Positions 54,528-62,646 of a DNA stretch of 64,000 nt are shown one piece after another. The first letter of the stretch is position 1. The number at the start of each line of letters is the position of its first letter. The DNA is taken from contig NZ_LGYH01000006.1 in the NCBI RefSeq assembly GCF_001308015.1, positions 1 through 64,000 on the forward strand, given 5' to 3'. This DNA is from Neisseria sp. 83E34 (lineage in GTDB: Bacteria > Pseudomonadota > Gammaproteobacteria > Burkholderiales > Neisseriaceae). A program made the position numbers and the translations under genes. Below the pieces are notes generated by a model. The model was given only the letters and a program-made list of their open reading frames with translations, was not told where the DNA came from and ran no database searches.

Positions 54528-55403
54528 ATGTTAAAAGGCAGTTTGGTCGCATTGATTACCCCGATGCAGGCAGACGGCAGCATTGATTACAACGCGCTGC
54601 ACAATCTGATCGACTGGCACATCGAAAACGGCACCGACGCTATCGTAGCCGTAGGCACTACCGGCGAAAGCGCCACTTTATCCGTTGAAGAACACAAGCA
54701 GGTAATCGAAGCCACCGTAAAACACGCCGCCAAGCGTATTCCCATCATCGCCGGCACCGGCGCCAACAATACTCATGAAGCCATCGAGCTTTCCAAAGCC
54801 GCTAAAGCTGCAGGCGCTGATTACACTTTGTCTGTCGTTCCCTATTACAACAAACCCTCTCAAGAAGGTATTTACCAACATTACCAAGCCATTGCCGAAG
54901 CAGTGGATATTCCGATGATTATCTACAATGTTCCGGGCAGAACGGTTGTGAACATGTCAAACGAAACCATTCTGCGTTTGGCAAAACTCCCTAATATTGT
55001 CGGTGTGAAAGAAGCCAGCGGCGACGTAGCCCGCGATATCGAGCTGATTAACGCGGTACCGGAAGGCTTTGCCGTTTATTCCGGCGACGACCCCACCGGC
55101 TTGCCCTTTATGCTTTGCGGCGGACACGGCGTCATTACCGTTGCAGCCAATATCGCACCCAAACTGTTTGCCGACATGTGCCGCGAAGCATTGGCAGGCA
55201 ATATTCCCGAATCACGCCGTTTAAACCAAGAGCTGATTCCGCTTTATAACGTGATGTTCTGCGAGCCCAGCCCAGCCGCACAAAAATGGGCTTTGAGCAA
55301 ACTGGGCAAGTGCAGTGCAAGCGTGCGTTTGCCGATTATTGAACTATCCGAAGAAGCACAAGCCAAAGTTCAAAATGCTTTAGAAACACTCAAACTGATT
55401 TAA
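54528..55403 (+). CDS. dapA: 4-hydroxy-tetrahydrodipicolinate synthase DapA
   Basis: The 291-residue TIM-barrel aldolase condenses pyruvate with aspartate semialdehyde at the branch to lysine and diaminopimelate. Motifs: GTTGESATL (about 43-51), IIYNVPGRT (about 131-139) with the catalytic tyrosine, and GVKEASGD with the Schiff-base lysine near 161. Length typical. bamC follows 20 bp after the stop, an order conserved in many proteobacteria. Confidence 0.96.
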   Translation: MLKGSLVALITPMQADGSIDYNALHNLIDWHIENGTDAIVAVGTTGESATLSVEEHKQVIEATVKHAAKRIPIIAGTGANNTHEAIELSKAAKAAGADYTLSVVPYYNKPSQEGIYQHYQAIAEAVDIPMIIYNVPGRTVVNMSNETILRLAKLPNIVGVKEASGDVARDIELINAVPEGFAVYSGDDPTGLPFMLCGGHGVITVAANIAPKLFADMCREALAGNIPESRRLNQELIPLYNVMFCEPSPAAQKWALSKLGKCSASVRLPIIELSEEAQAKVQNALETLKLI

Positions 55404-55423
55404 CCCCCAACAGGAATGATTAT

Positions 55424-56539
55424 ATGAACCGCATGAAACCGGCCGTATTGGCCATCGCCTTAATCGGCCTGGCCGCCTGTTCCAGCAACAAAGCGCAACC
55501 CAAACTTGATTACCAAACCCAAAACCGCAAAGTGGTAAATCTGGAAGTTCCCCCTGACTTAACCAATCCCAATCAAGGCAACCGTTACAACCTGCCTGCA
55601 GGCGGTGCGGTACGCGCCAGTGACATACAGCGTGCCAACGCCCAACAACCGGCCAACCAAGCCGTATTGCAAGGCGTGCAAGGCGTAGAATTGAAGCGCG
55701 AAGGCAACCAGCGCTGGCTGCAAATCAGCGGTAAGCAACCCGCTGAAATCTGGCCGCTTCTGAAAGCTTTCTGGCAAGAAAATGGCTTCGTTATCAAATC
55801 CGAAGAGCCTGCCATCGGCCAAATGGAAACCGAATGGGCAGAAAACCGAGCCAAAATCCCACAAGACGGCCTGCGCAACCTGTTTGAAAAAGTCGGCCTC
55901 GGCGGCATTTATTCCACCAGCGAGCGTGATAAATTCACCATCCGCATCGAACGCGGCGCCAACGGCACAACCGATGTATTCTTTGTTCACAAAGGTATGA
56001 AAGAGGTGTACACCAATAAAAACAAAGACACTACCATGTGGGAGCCGCGCCCGAACGAACCTACTTTGGAAGCAGCTTTCTTAGGCCGCTTTATGCAGTA
56101 TCTGGGCGCCGACCAGCAGCAAGTCGAACGCGAGTTGCAGCAAAATGCCGGCAAAGCCACAGCCAGCGAATTGGCTAAAGTCGACGGCAACAGCCTTTTG
56201 GTCAGCGGCGATTACCAACGCAACTGGCGCCGTACAGGCTTGGCGCTTGACCGTATCGGCTTGACCGTATTGGGTCAGAATGTCGAAAAACACGCATTCC
56301 TGGTGCAACCGGTGCCTGATGAATCAGCAGCCAAAGGTAAAAAGCCCGGCATGTTCACCCGCATTTTCGGCAAAGGCAAAAAAGACGATTCCGCCAAACA
56401 GACCATGCCTGAGCTGATTGTGTTTGTAGAGCCTGTTCAAGGCGGTTCGCGCATTCAAATCCTCAACAAAGACGGTAGCGCCTACCGAGGCAAAGAAGTT
56501 TCAAGCTGGCTTGGCAGCCTGCAAAACGAATTGCGTTAA
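55424..56539 (+). CDS. bamC: Outer-membrane assembly lipoprotein BamC
   Basis: The 371-residue lipoprotein (LAAC, Cys19) is a periplasmic part of the BAM complex that folds outer-membrane beta-barrels. An unstructured N-terminal lasso (KLDYQTQNRKVVNLEVPPDLTNPNQGNRYNLP) precedes two helix-grip domains (about 85-210 and 235-371). Length is near E. coli BamC (344). An AGGAA site lies upstream of the ATG. It is coupled to dapA and ends before a DUS-pair terminator. Confidence 0.93.
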   Translation: MNRMKPAVLAIALIGLAACSSNKAQPKLDYQTQNRKVVNLEVPPDLTNPNQGNRYNLPAGGAVRASDIQRANAQQPANQAVLQGVQGVELKREGNQRWLQISGKQPAEIWPLLKAFWQENGFVIKSEEPAIGQMETEWAENRAKIPQDGLRNLFEKVGLGGIYSTSERDKFTIRIERGANGTTDVFFVHKGMKEVYTNKNKDTTMWEPRPNEPTLEAAFLGRFMQYLGADQQQVERELQQNAGKATASELAKVDGNSLLVSGDYQRNWRRTGLALDRIGLTVLGQNVEKHAFLVQPVPDESAAKGKKPGMFTRIFGKGKKDDSAKQTMPELIVFVEPVQGGSRIQILNKDGSAYRGKEVSSWLGSLQNELR

Positions 56540-56555
56540 TCTTTGTACCTTAATC

Positions 56556-56591
56556 AATGCCTGTCTGAAAAAATCTTTTCAGACAGGCATT
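56556..56591. terminator. DUS-pair terminator after bamC
   Basis: AATGCCTGTCTGAAAA and complement with a 4-nt interior, 16 bp past the bamC stop. Confidence 0.85.
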
Positions 56592-56647
56592 ATGTTTAAA
56601 GCTAAAATACGCCTCTTCCAATTTTCACAAACGATTTCCCAAATAAA

Positions 56648-57697
56648 ATGTTAGTTCTCGGCATCGAATCCTCCTGCGACGAAACCGGCGTTGCGCTTTA
56701 CGACACAAAACACGGCCTGATAGGCAACCAGCTGCATACCCAAATGGTGATGCACGCCGAATACGGCGGCGTTGTGCCCGAGCTGGCCAGCCGCGACCAC
56801 ATCCGCCGCTTGGTGCCGCTTACCCATGCCTGTCTGAAAGAAGCCGACAAAACATTCGAAGATATTGATGCCGTTGCTTTCACCCAAGGCCCGGGTTTGG
56901 GCGGCGCGCTGCTGGCAGGTTCCGGCTATGCCAACGCCTTAGCGTTTGCACTCGGCAAACCCGTAATTCCGGTGCATCATCTGGAAGGCCATTTGCTTTC
57001 CCCGCTTCTTGCGGAAGAAAAACCCGATTTTCCTTTCGTTGCCTTGCTCGTTTCAGGTGGACACACGCAACTAATGGCCGTGCGCGGCATCGGCGATTAC
57101 ACCTTGCTGGGCGAAAGTGTGGATGACGCAGCCGGAGAAGCCTTTGATAAAACCGCCAAACTGCTCGGCTTACCCTATCCCGGCGGCGCCAAACTTTCCG
57201 AACTTGCCAAGCTTGGCCGCCCCGATGTTTACACGTTTCCACGCCCTATGCTGCATTCGCACGATTTGCAAATGAGCTTCTCCGGCCTGAAAACTGCCGT
57301 GCTCACTGCTGTGCAAAAAGCAGAAACCGCTTCTGAAAACGGCAGCCTTTCCGAACAAACCCGCAATGATATCTGCCGCGCTTTCCAAGATGCCGTGGTT
57401 GACGTATTGTTTGCCAAAGCCAAGCAGGCACTTATTGACACGGGCTTCCGCACATTGGTGGTAGCGGGCGGCGTGGGTGCCAACTGGAAACTGCGCGAAT
57501 CACTGGCCGCACTCAGCATCAAACCTGCGCCCAAGGCCAAACCTGAAGCCGTGAAAGTGTTCTTCCCGCCCCTGCCGCTCTGTACCGACAACGGCGCCAT
57601 GATTGCCTTTGCCGGCGCCATGCATTTGCAAAAGTCTGCCCAAGCAGGCGCGTTTGGTGTCAAACCGCGCTGGCCGCTAACCGATATTGTGAAATAA
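56648..57697 (+). CDS. tsaD: tRNA threonylcarbamoyladenosine transferase TsaD
   Basis: The 349-residue ATPase-fold enzyme places the threonylcarbamoyl group on A37 of ANN-reading tRNAs. Key features: [15 protein letters not shown] at the start, the metal histidines in HHLEGH (H111, H115) and the [28 protein letters not shown] motifs. Length typical. A DUS at about 56827 is read as ACLKE. It is monocistronic. Confidence 0.96.
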   Translation: MLVLGIESSCDETGVALYDTKHGLIGNQLHTQMVMHAEYGGVVPELASRDHIRRLVPLTHACLKEADKTFEDIDAVAFTQGPGLGGALLAGSGYANALAFALGKPVIPVHHLEGHLLSPLLAEEKPDFPFVALLVSGGHTQLMAVRGIGDYTLLGESVDDAAGEAFDKTAKLLGLPYPGGAKLSELAKLGRPDVYTFPRPMLHSHDLQMSFSGLKTAVLTAVQKAETASENGSLSEQTRNDICRAFQDAVVDVLFAKAKQALIDTGFRTLVVAGGVGANWKLRESLAALSIKPAPKAKPEAVKVFFPPLPLCTDNGAMIAFAGAMHLQKSAQAGAFGVKPRWPLTDIVK

Positions 57698-57752
57698 AGC
57701 ATACGGTTTTTGCCTGTCTGAAAACTTTCAAGCAGACATCTACCGTATAACA

Positions 57753-57790
57753 CGTCATACTCGGGCTTGACCCGAGTATCTTGAGTTCTA
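57753..57790. repeat. Solo palindrome D of the repeat family
   Basis: One ATACTCGGG-n5-CCCGAGTAT palindrome (57757-57779) with the adjoining arm TTGAGTTC. Read on the other strand this equals the right half of elements at 60706 and 62416, so it is a truncated or half-length copy in reverse orientation. Confidence 0.7.
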
Positions 57791-57853
57791 ATAACAACAA
57801 TGTGAATGAAAGATAAGATTTATAAAGAACATACAGCTCAACCGCCCAAACAA

Positions 57854-57888
57854 AAATGCCTGTCTGAAAACTTTCAGACAGGCATTTT
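57854..57888. terminator. DUS-pair terminator after pta
   Basis: AAAATGCCTGTCTGAAA and its complement with a 2-3 nt interior, between convergent tsaD and pta. Confidence 0.85.
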
Positions 57889-57901
57889 CTATGCATTCAC
57901 A

Positions 57902-59383
57902 TTATTTCGCCATTTGCTCCGACTGAATCGCAGTCAGCGCGATGGTGTACACAATATCTTCCACCAAAGCGCCGCGTGACAAATCGTTTACAGGCTTACG
58001 CAAGCCTTGCAGCATGGGGCCTACGCTCAATACGTTGGCATTGCGTTGCACCGCTTTATAAGTACAGTTACCCGTGTTCAAATCCGGGAAAATAAACACT
58101 GTCGCTTTGCCTGCAACCGGGCTGTTGGGCGCTTTGGATTTGGCAACGCTGGCTACGCTCGCTGCATCGTATTGCAGCGGGCCGTCCACAGCGATGTCAG
58201 GGCGTTGCTGTTTCACCAGTTCGACGGCAGCGGCTACGGCTTCCACGTCGGGGCCTGCGCCTGATGTGCCGGTTGAATAGGAAATCATGGCCACGCGCGG
58301 TTCAATGCCGAATGCTTTGGCTGAATCGGCAGATTGGATGGCGATTTCGGCCAGTTGTTCAGGCGTTGGGTTCGGGTTAACCGCACAGTCGCCATACACC
58401 AGCACTTGACCGGGCAGCAGCATGAAAAACACGCTGGATACAATGCTGGCGCCGGGCGCGGTTTTAATCAGCTGAAATGCAGGGCGGATGGTGTTGGCAG
58501 TGGTGTGAACCGCGCCGGAAACCAGGCCGTCTACATCGTTTCGCGCCATCATCATGGTGCCGAGCACAACGGTATCTTTTAATTGCTCGCGTGCTTGCTC
58601 GGGCGTTAAACCTTTGCTCTTACGCAGCTCGCACATTGGTTCGACATATTGTTCGATTAAGGTATCGGGATCGATGATTTCCACAGAATCAGGCAATTCA
58701 ATGCCGATTTCCTGAGCCACGGCCAACACGGCAGGACGCGGAGCAAGCAACACGCAGCGCGCAATGCCTTTTTCATGACAAATCGCAGCAGCATGCACGG
58801 TACGCGGCTCAGCGCCTTCCGGCAATACGATGCGCTTATTGGCCTTACGCGCCGATTCCATCATATTGAAGCGGAATTGTGCGGGCGACATGCGCGGCTC
58901 TTGCGGCGCAACCAGCTTAGACACGCCTTCCAACGCATCAGGTTTACCCAAATAAGGCAAGCCGGCATCTTTAGCAGCTTCTGCACTGCCGCCGATAACA
59001 CCCATAATCTCTACATTTTTTCCGGCGAACGATTGCTTAGCCAGTTTCAATCGGGTTGCCGTGCCGCATTCGTTGCTGGAAACAAACACCACGCGCGCAT
59101 TGAAGGAAGTGGCCAGTTCTACGTTTTGCACGGATAAAAATGCTCGCTCGGCGTCATTTTGAATGCCTTGAATCACCACGTTCGGCTTATCCAGCTCTGC
59201 TGCACGACCGATTAACAGGTCAAACCAATCATCAGCCTTACCTGCGCCAATCAACCGCTCGGCTTCCGAAGTATCGGCCAACGGGTTAAACACCAGCGCA
59301 TCAGGCAAGCCTGAGGCCACGGTTTTCGCAACAGATGCCATATCTACGTGAACGCATACGGGTACAATCAAAATATTTGCCAT
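57902..59383 (-). CDS. pta: Phosphate acetyltransferase Pta
   Basis: The 493-residue enzyme interconverts acetyl-CoA and acetyl phosphate. The C-terminal PTA_PTB domain (about 170-490) is complete ([74 protein letters not shown]). The N-terminal part is only about 165 residues, against about 390 in the 714-residue E. coli enzyme, and keeps the DRTGG-like half but no complete P-loop domain. The length seems normal for this group, though I cannot check it. It is monocistronic. Confidence 0.9.
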   Translation of the reverse strand: MANILIVPVCVHVDMASVAKTVASGLPDALVFNPLADTSEAERLIGAGKADDWFDLLIGRAAELDKPNVVIQGIQNDAERAFLSVQNVELATSFNARVVFVSSNECGTATRLKLAKQSFAGKNVEIMGVIGGSAEAAKDAGLPYLGKPDALEGVSKLVAPQEPRMSPAQFRFNMMESARKANKRIVLPEGAEPRTVHAAAICHEKGIARCVLLAPRPAVLAVAQEIGIELPDSVEIIDPDTLIEQYVEPMCELRKSKGLTPEQAREQLKDTVVLGTMMMARNDVDGLVSGAVHTTANTIRPAFQLIKTAPGASIVSSVFFMLLPGQVLVYGDCAVNPNPTPEQLAEIAIQSADSAKAFGIEPRVAMISYSTGTSGAGPDVEAVAAAVELVKQQRPDIAVDGPLQYDAASVASVAKSKAPNSPVAGKATVFIFPDLNTGNCTYKAVQRNANVLSVGPMLQGLRKPVNDLSRGALVEDIVYTIALTAIQSEQMAK

Positions 59384-59639
59384 AACGCATTTCCTTTTAT
59401 ATTAGGGGGTTAATTTACATCATTTCGATAAGGTGCAAATATACTCTAAAAAGGCAGAAAATCCTACTTGTTTTGATTTTGTGATGACAGTCATCCGCGT
59501 TACTGATAGGCTTGGGTATTCTTCAGATGCCTGTCTGAAAAATAGGCAGTACGACGATTATAAAACGTGCATACAAACTTAATAAAAACAGCACTGTAAA
59601 CTTTTCAAATCAGATATAAACTCAACCCGAGGACACACC
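59384..59639. other. Intergenic region between divergent pta and the oxidoreductase gene
   Basis: A 256-bp gap. It holds GATGAC-a-GTCATC (59483-59495), a DUS at about 59528 and otherwise AT-rich sequence. No gene is visible. Confidence 0.45.
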
Positions 59640-60647
59640 ATGATTCCCGTATCCGTATTAAACCTCGTGCCCATGCGCGAAGGTCAAAGCCGCGCCCAGG
59701 CCATTGAATCGATGATTGAGCTGGCTCAAGAAACAGAAAGAATAGGCTACACGCGCTATTGGATTGCCGAACATCACAATATGCCCAGCCTTGTCAGCTC
59801 GGCCACGCAGGTCTTGATCGGCCACACGCTGGCCCACACCGGTAAAATCCGCGTAGGCAGCGGCGGCGTGATGCTGCCCAACCACAGCCCGCTTTTGGTT
59901 GCCGAACAATACGGCACTCTCGCCACCATCTATCCCGACCGCGTTGACCTGGGCATAGGCCGCGCACCGGGTACCGACCGCCCCACCGCCACCGCACTGC
60001 GCCGCAACGAACGCAACCTCTCGCTGAATTATCCGAACGATGTGCAGATGCTGCAACGCTATTTCCGTTCAAGCGATGAGCAAGGCTATGTACGCGCATT
60101 TCCCGGCGTAGGGCTGAATGTTCCCATTTATATGCTCGGCTCCAGCACCGAAAGCGCCCACTTGGCTGCTGAACTCGGCCTGCCGTTTGCCTTTGCCGCC
60201 CATTTTGCGCCGCGCCTGATGGATGCCGCTCTTGAAATCTACCGGCGTGAGTTCAAACCTTCCGATGTGCTGGAAAAACCTTATGTGATTGTGTGTCTCA
60301 ACGTCATTGCCGCAGACACCGACGAAGAAGCCCGTTTTCTCGCCGGCTCACAGCAGCAGTTTATAGCCAACATTATCAAAAACACCCGCCAGCCGCTCCA
60401 GCCGCCCGTGGCCGAAACGCGCATCCAATGGGGCAGCGAACAAGAGCAGGCAGCCGTAAACGAAATGCTGGCCTGTTCTCTGATTGGCAGCAAAGCAAGC
60501 GTGGCCGCCCAATTCGAAGCCCTGCAAATCCGATTGCGTGCCGATGAAATCATGGTCGTCAGCTATATTTATGACCAGCAAAAGCAATACCGTTCCTACC
60601 GCTTGTTTCACGAAATTGCATCTTCTTACCGGCCAAGTTCACTGTAA
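59640..60647 (+). CDS. Luciferase-like flavin-dependent oxidoreductase
   Basis: The 335-residue protein has the bacterial luciferase TIM-barrel pattern: [47 protein letters not shown] (about 38-84), [17 protein letters not shown] (about 96-112) and [24 protein letters not shown]. It resembles the YhbW-like group of LLM proteins, probably FMN-dependent. Substrate unknown. GAGGA precedes the ATG. It is monocistronic and ends at a DUS-pair terminator. Confidence 0.88.
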   Translation: MIPVSVLNLVPMREGQSRAQAIESMIELAQETERIGYTRYWIAEHHNMPSLVSSATQVLIGHTLAHTGKIRVGSGGVMLPNHSPLLVAEQYGTLATIYPDRVDLGIGRAPGTDRPTATALRRNERNLSLNYPNDVQMLQRYFRSSDEQGYVRAFPGVGLNVPIYMLGSSTESAHLAAELGLPFAFAAHFAPRLMDAALEIYRREFKPSDVLEKPYVIVCLNVIAADTDEEARFLAGSQQQFIANIIKNTRQPLQPPVAETRIQWGSEQEQAAVNEMLACSLIGSKASVAAQFEALQIRLRADEIMVVSYIYDQQKQYRSYRLFHEIASSYRPSSL

Positions 60648-60654
60648 AAACAAT

Positions 60655-60689
60655 CATGCCTGTCTGAAAACTTTTTCAGACAGGCATTT
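60655..60689. terminator. DUS-pair terminator
   Basis: CATGCCTGTCTGAAAA and complement with a 4-nt interior, just after the oxidoreductase stop. Confidence 0.85.
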
Positions 60690-60705
60690 GCTCAATGAAA
60701 ATCTG

Positions 60706-60846
60706 TATACAGTTAATCAACTTAAAAATAGTACGCTCGTCATACTCGGGCTTGCCCCGAGTATCCCCTAAAGTTACTGGAACTTGAGATACTCGGGTCA
60801 AGCCCGAGTATGACGGTATCGTTATTATGTAAGAGGATCGACTATA
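60706..60846. repeat. Palindromic repeat element, copy B (about 141 bp)
   Basis: The best preserved copy: ATACTCGGG-n5-CCCGAGTAT palindromes at 60742-60764 and 60789-60811, joined by a 24-nt arm, with AT-rich outer flanks starting GTTAATCAACTT on the left and ending GATCGACTATA on the right. It lies between convergent genes. Confidence 0.8.
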
Positions 60847-60854
60847 ACTTTGCT

Positions 60855-61766
60855 TTAAACCACCGGAATACTCAAACGCTCACGATGGCTGCCGCGCATC
60901 TTCACATAACCGTCATATATACTTAAACCCAAACCCAGCCAGATAAAGCCGTAAGTAACCACTGAATCGGCCGACACCTGTTCCCCGAGCAGCGTAGCCG
61001 CCAGCACAAACAGCAAAATAGGCTCAAGATAGCTCAGCATGCCAAACAGCGTTACCGGCAGCAAGCGGTTGGATTGCAGGTTCAACAACATAGCCGCCGC
61101 ACTTACCACGCCCAGCATAGGAATCAGCAGCCATTGCTTGGAAGGCTCCAGCCACACATCCATCCCGCCGGAATAAAACAAGTAAAACGCAGCCACCGGT
61201 GCAATCACCGACAAATCCACCAGCAAACCCGCCAACTCCGGCACGTTCAAATGACGGCGCAGCAGATAATAAACAGGATACGAGCCGAACACCCACAGCG
61301 TTACCCAAGAAAACGCATGGGTATGCCAGATTTCATAAAGCACGCCGCAACCCGCAGCCGCTACCGCCAGCCACTGCAAACGGCTGACTTCTTCATTCAG
61401 AAACACCCGCCCGCACAACACCATCATCAACGGAAAAAGAAAATAGCCCACTGCCACATCCATGCCGTAGCCATTCAGCGGCCCCCACATAAACAGCCAA
61501 AGCTGGCTGGCCAAAACCGGCGTGGGCAGAATCAGCAGCAGCCATCTGCGCCAGTTTTTACCCGTTTCACGCGCAAAACGAAACACCTCGTGCCTGCCGT
61601 TGCCCAACCACAAAACCAGGCACAACACGCCCAGCATAGCCACCATGCGCCACGCAAACACATTTGTGCCGTTCATCGGCTGCATCCAACCGCCGTAAAG
61701 ATAAAGCACGGCAAACAAAATATTCGACACAATGCCTGCAATCAGGCCTTTTTTTATTATGTTCAT
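60855..61766 (-). CDS. RarD/EamA-family transporter
   Basis: The 303-residue membrane protein has ten hydrophobic segments in two EamA-type halves, with the RarD pattern (KKGLIAGIVSNILFAVLYLYGGWMQPMNGTNVFAWRMVAML and WGPLNGYGMDVAVGYFLFPLMMVLCGRVFLNEEVSRLQWLAVAAAGCGV). RarD-like proteins are thought to export small metabolites or drugs; substrate unknown. It diverges from the Lrp-like gene with a 147-bp AT-rich gap, so the regulator may control it. Confidence 0.85.
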   Translation of the reverse strand: MNIIKKGLIAGIVSNILFAVLYLYGGWMQPMNGTNVFAWRMVAMLGVLCLVLWLGNGRHEVFRFARETGKNWRRWLLLILPTPVLASQLWLFMWGPLNGYGMDVAVGYFLFPLMMVLCGRVFLNEEVSRLQWLAVAAAGCGVLYEIWHTHAFSWVTLWVFGSYPVYYLLRRHLNVPELAGLLVDLSVIAPVAAFYLFYSGGMDVWLEPSKQWLLIPMLGVVSAAAMLLNLQSNRLLPVTLFGMLSYLEPILLFVLAATLLGEQVSADSVVTYGFIWLGLGLSIYDGYVKMRGSHRERLSIPVV

Positions 61767-61913
61767 TTTAATATTCTTATTCTGAAATTAAGATAATGTT
61801 TGGAATCGTCATTTTAATGCCGAAAGTCAGAAAAAATTTTTCCGTTTTATTTATTTTATGAAATAATTTATCTAAATTTAATCCACCATGAAAAATTTTA
61901 TCAAATATTCAAA

Positions 61914-62378
61914 ATGTATAACCCAGACAAGCTAGACCGCCAGATTCTCAACATCTTGCAAAGCGACGCCACGCTCTCGCTCAACGAACTTTCCGCACAA
62001 GTCAACGCCTCCGTTGCCACCTGCCAACGGCGCATTCTCAATATGAAGCAGCAGGGCATCATCCTGAAACAAGTTGTTTTGGTGAACCCCGCCGCCGTCG
62101 GCCGCAGCCTCAGCGTGTTTGTGTCGGTGGAAATGGAAAGCCAAAACACGGCGCAGCAAGATGCTTTTGTACGCCGCATTAACGAAGAGCCCGACGTGGC
62201 CGGCTGCTACGAGGTGTCCGGCGCCTATGATTACATGCTGCTCGTTCATGCCAAAAACATGGAGGAATACCACCAATTCACCCGCCGAGCACTCAATTCG
62301 GAAAACAACGTGCGTAGCTTTACCAGCCAGTTTGTGATGAACTTCAACAAAGTCGAAACCAAAATCACACTTGAGTAA
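61914..62378 (+). CDS. Lrp/AsnC-family transcriptional regulator
   Basis: The 154-residue regulator has an N-terminal winged helix-turn-helix (DKLDRQILNILQSDATLSLNELSAQVNASVATCQRRILNMKQQGII, about 4-49) and a C-terminal RAM effector-binding domain (about 66-145). It diverges from rarD, and such regulators often control a neighbouring amino-acid exporter; that link is inference. It ends at a DUS-pair terminator. Confidence 0.9.
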   Translation: MYNPDKLDRQILNILQSDATLSLNELSAQVNASVATCQRRILNMKQQGIILKQVVLVNPAAVGRSLSVFVSVEMESQNTAQQDAFVRRINEEPDVAGCYEVSGAYDYMLLVHAKNMEEYHQFTRRALNSENNVRSFTSQFVMNFNKVETKITLE

Positions 62379-62380
62379 AC

Positions 62381-62413
62381 CATGCCTGTCTGAAAAACTT
62401 TCAGACAGGCATG
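62381..62413. terminator. DUS-pair terminator
   Basis: CATGCCTGTCTGAAA and its complement with a 4-nt interior, right after the Lrp-like gene. Confidence 0.85.
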
Positions 62414-62415
62414 GC

Positions 62416-62557
62416 TATAGCAAATAGCTTAAAAATAGCATGTTCGTCATACTCGGGCTTGACCCGAGTATCTCCTAAACTTACCGCAACTCAAGATACT
62501 CGGCTCAAGCCCGAGTATGATGAGGCGTGCTGATTTTTTAAGTATATTTACGATATA
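62416..62557. repeat. Palindromic repeat element, copy C (about 142 bp)
   Basis: Palindromes at 62449-62471 and 62496-62518 with the connecting arm CTAAACTTACCGCAACTCAAG. The left outer end reads TATAGCAAATAGCTTAAAAATAG and the right end ...CGATATA. It lies between the Lrp-like gene and recC. Confidence 0.75.
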
Positions 62558-62646
62558 ACCAAACAACCATTAAGCCACAGAACCCCCCCGCTTATCCGCT
62601 ATAATGCCTGTCTGAAAACACCCTACAACCCAAGCCCGATACGCCC

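Noticed and set aside
62583-62589. A C7 run upstream of recC as a phase-variation site.
   Set aside because: Seven bases is marginal, it lies outside coding and no promoter spacing can be shown.
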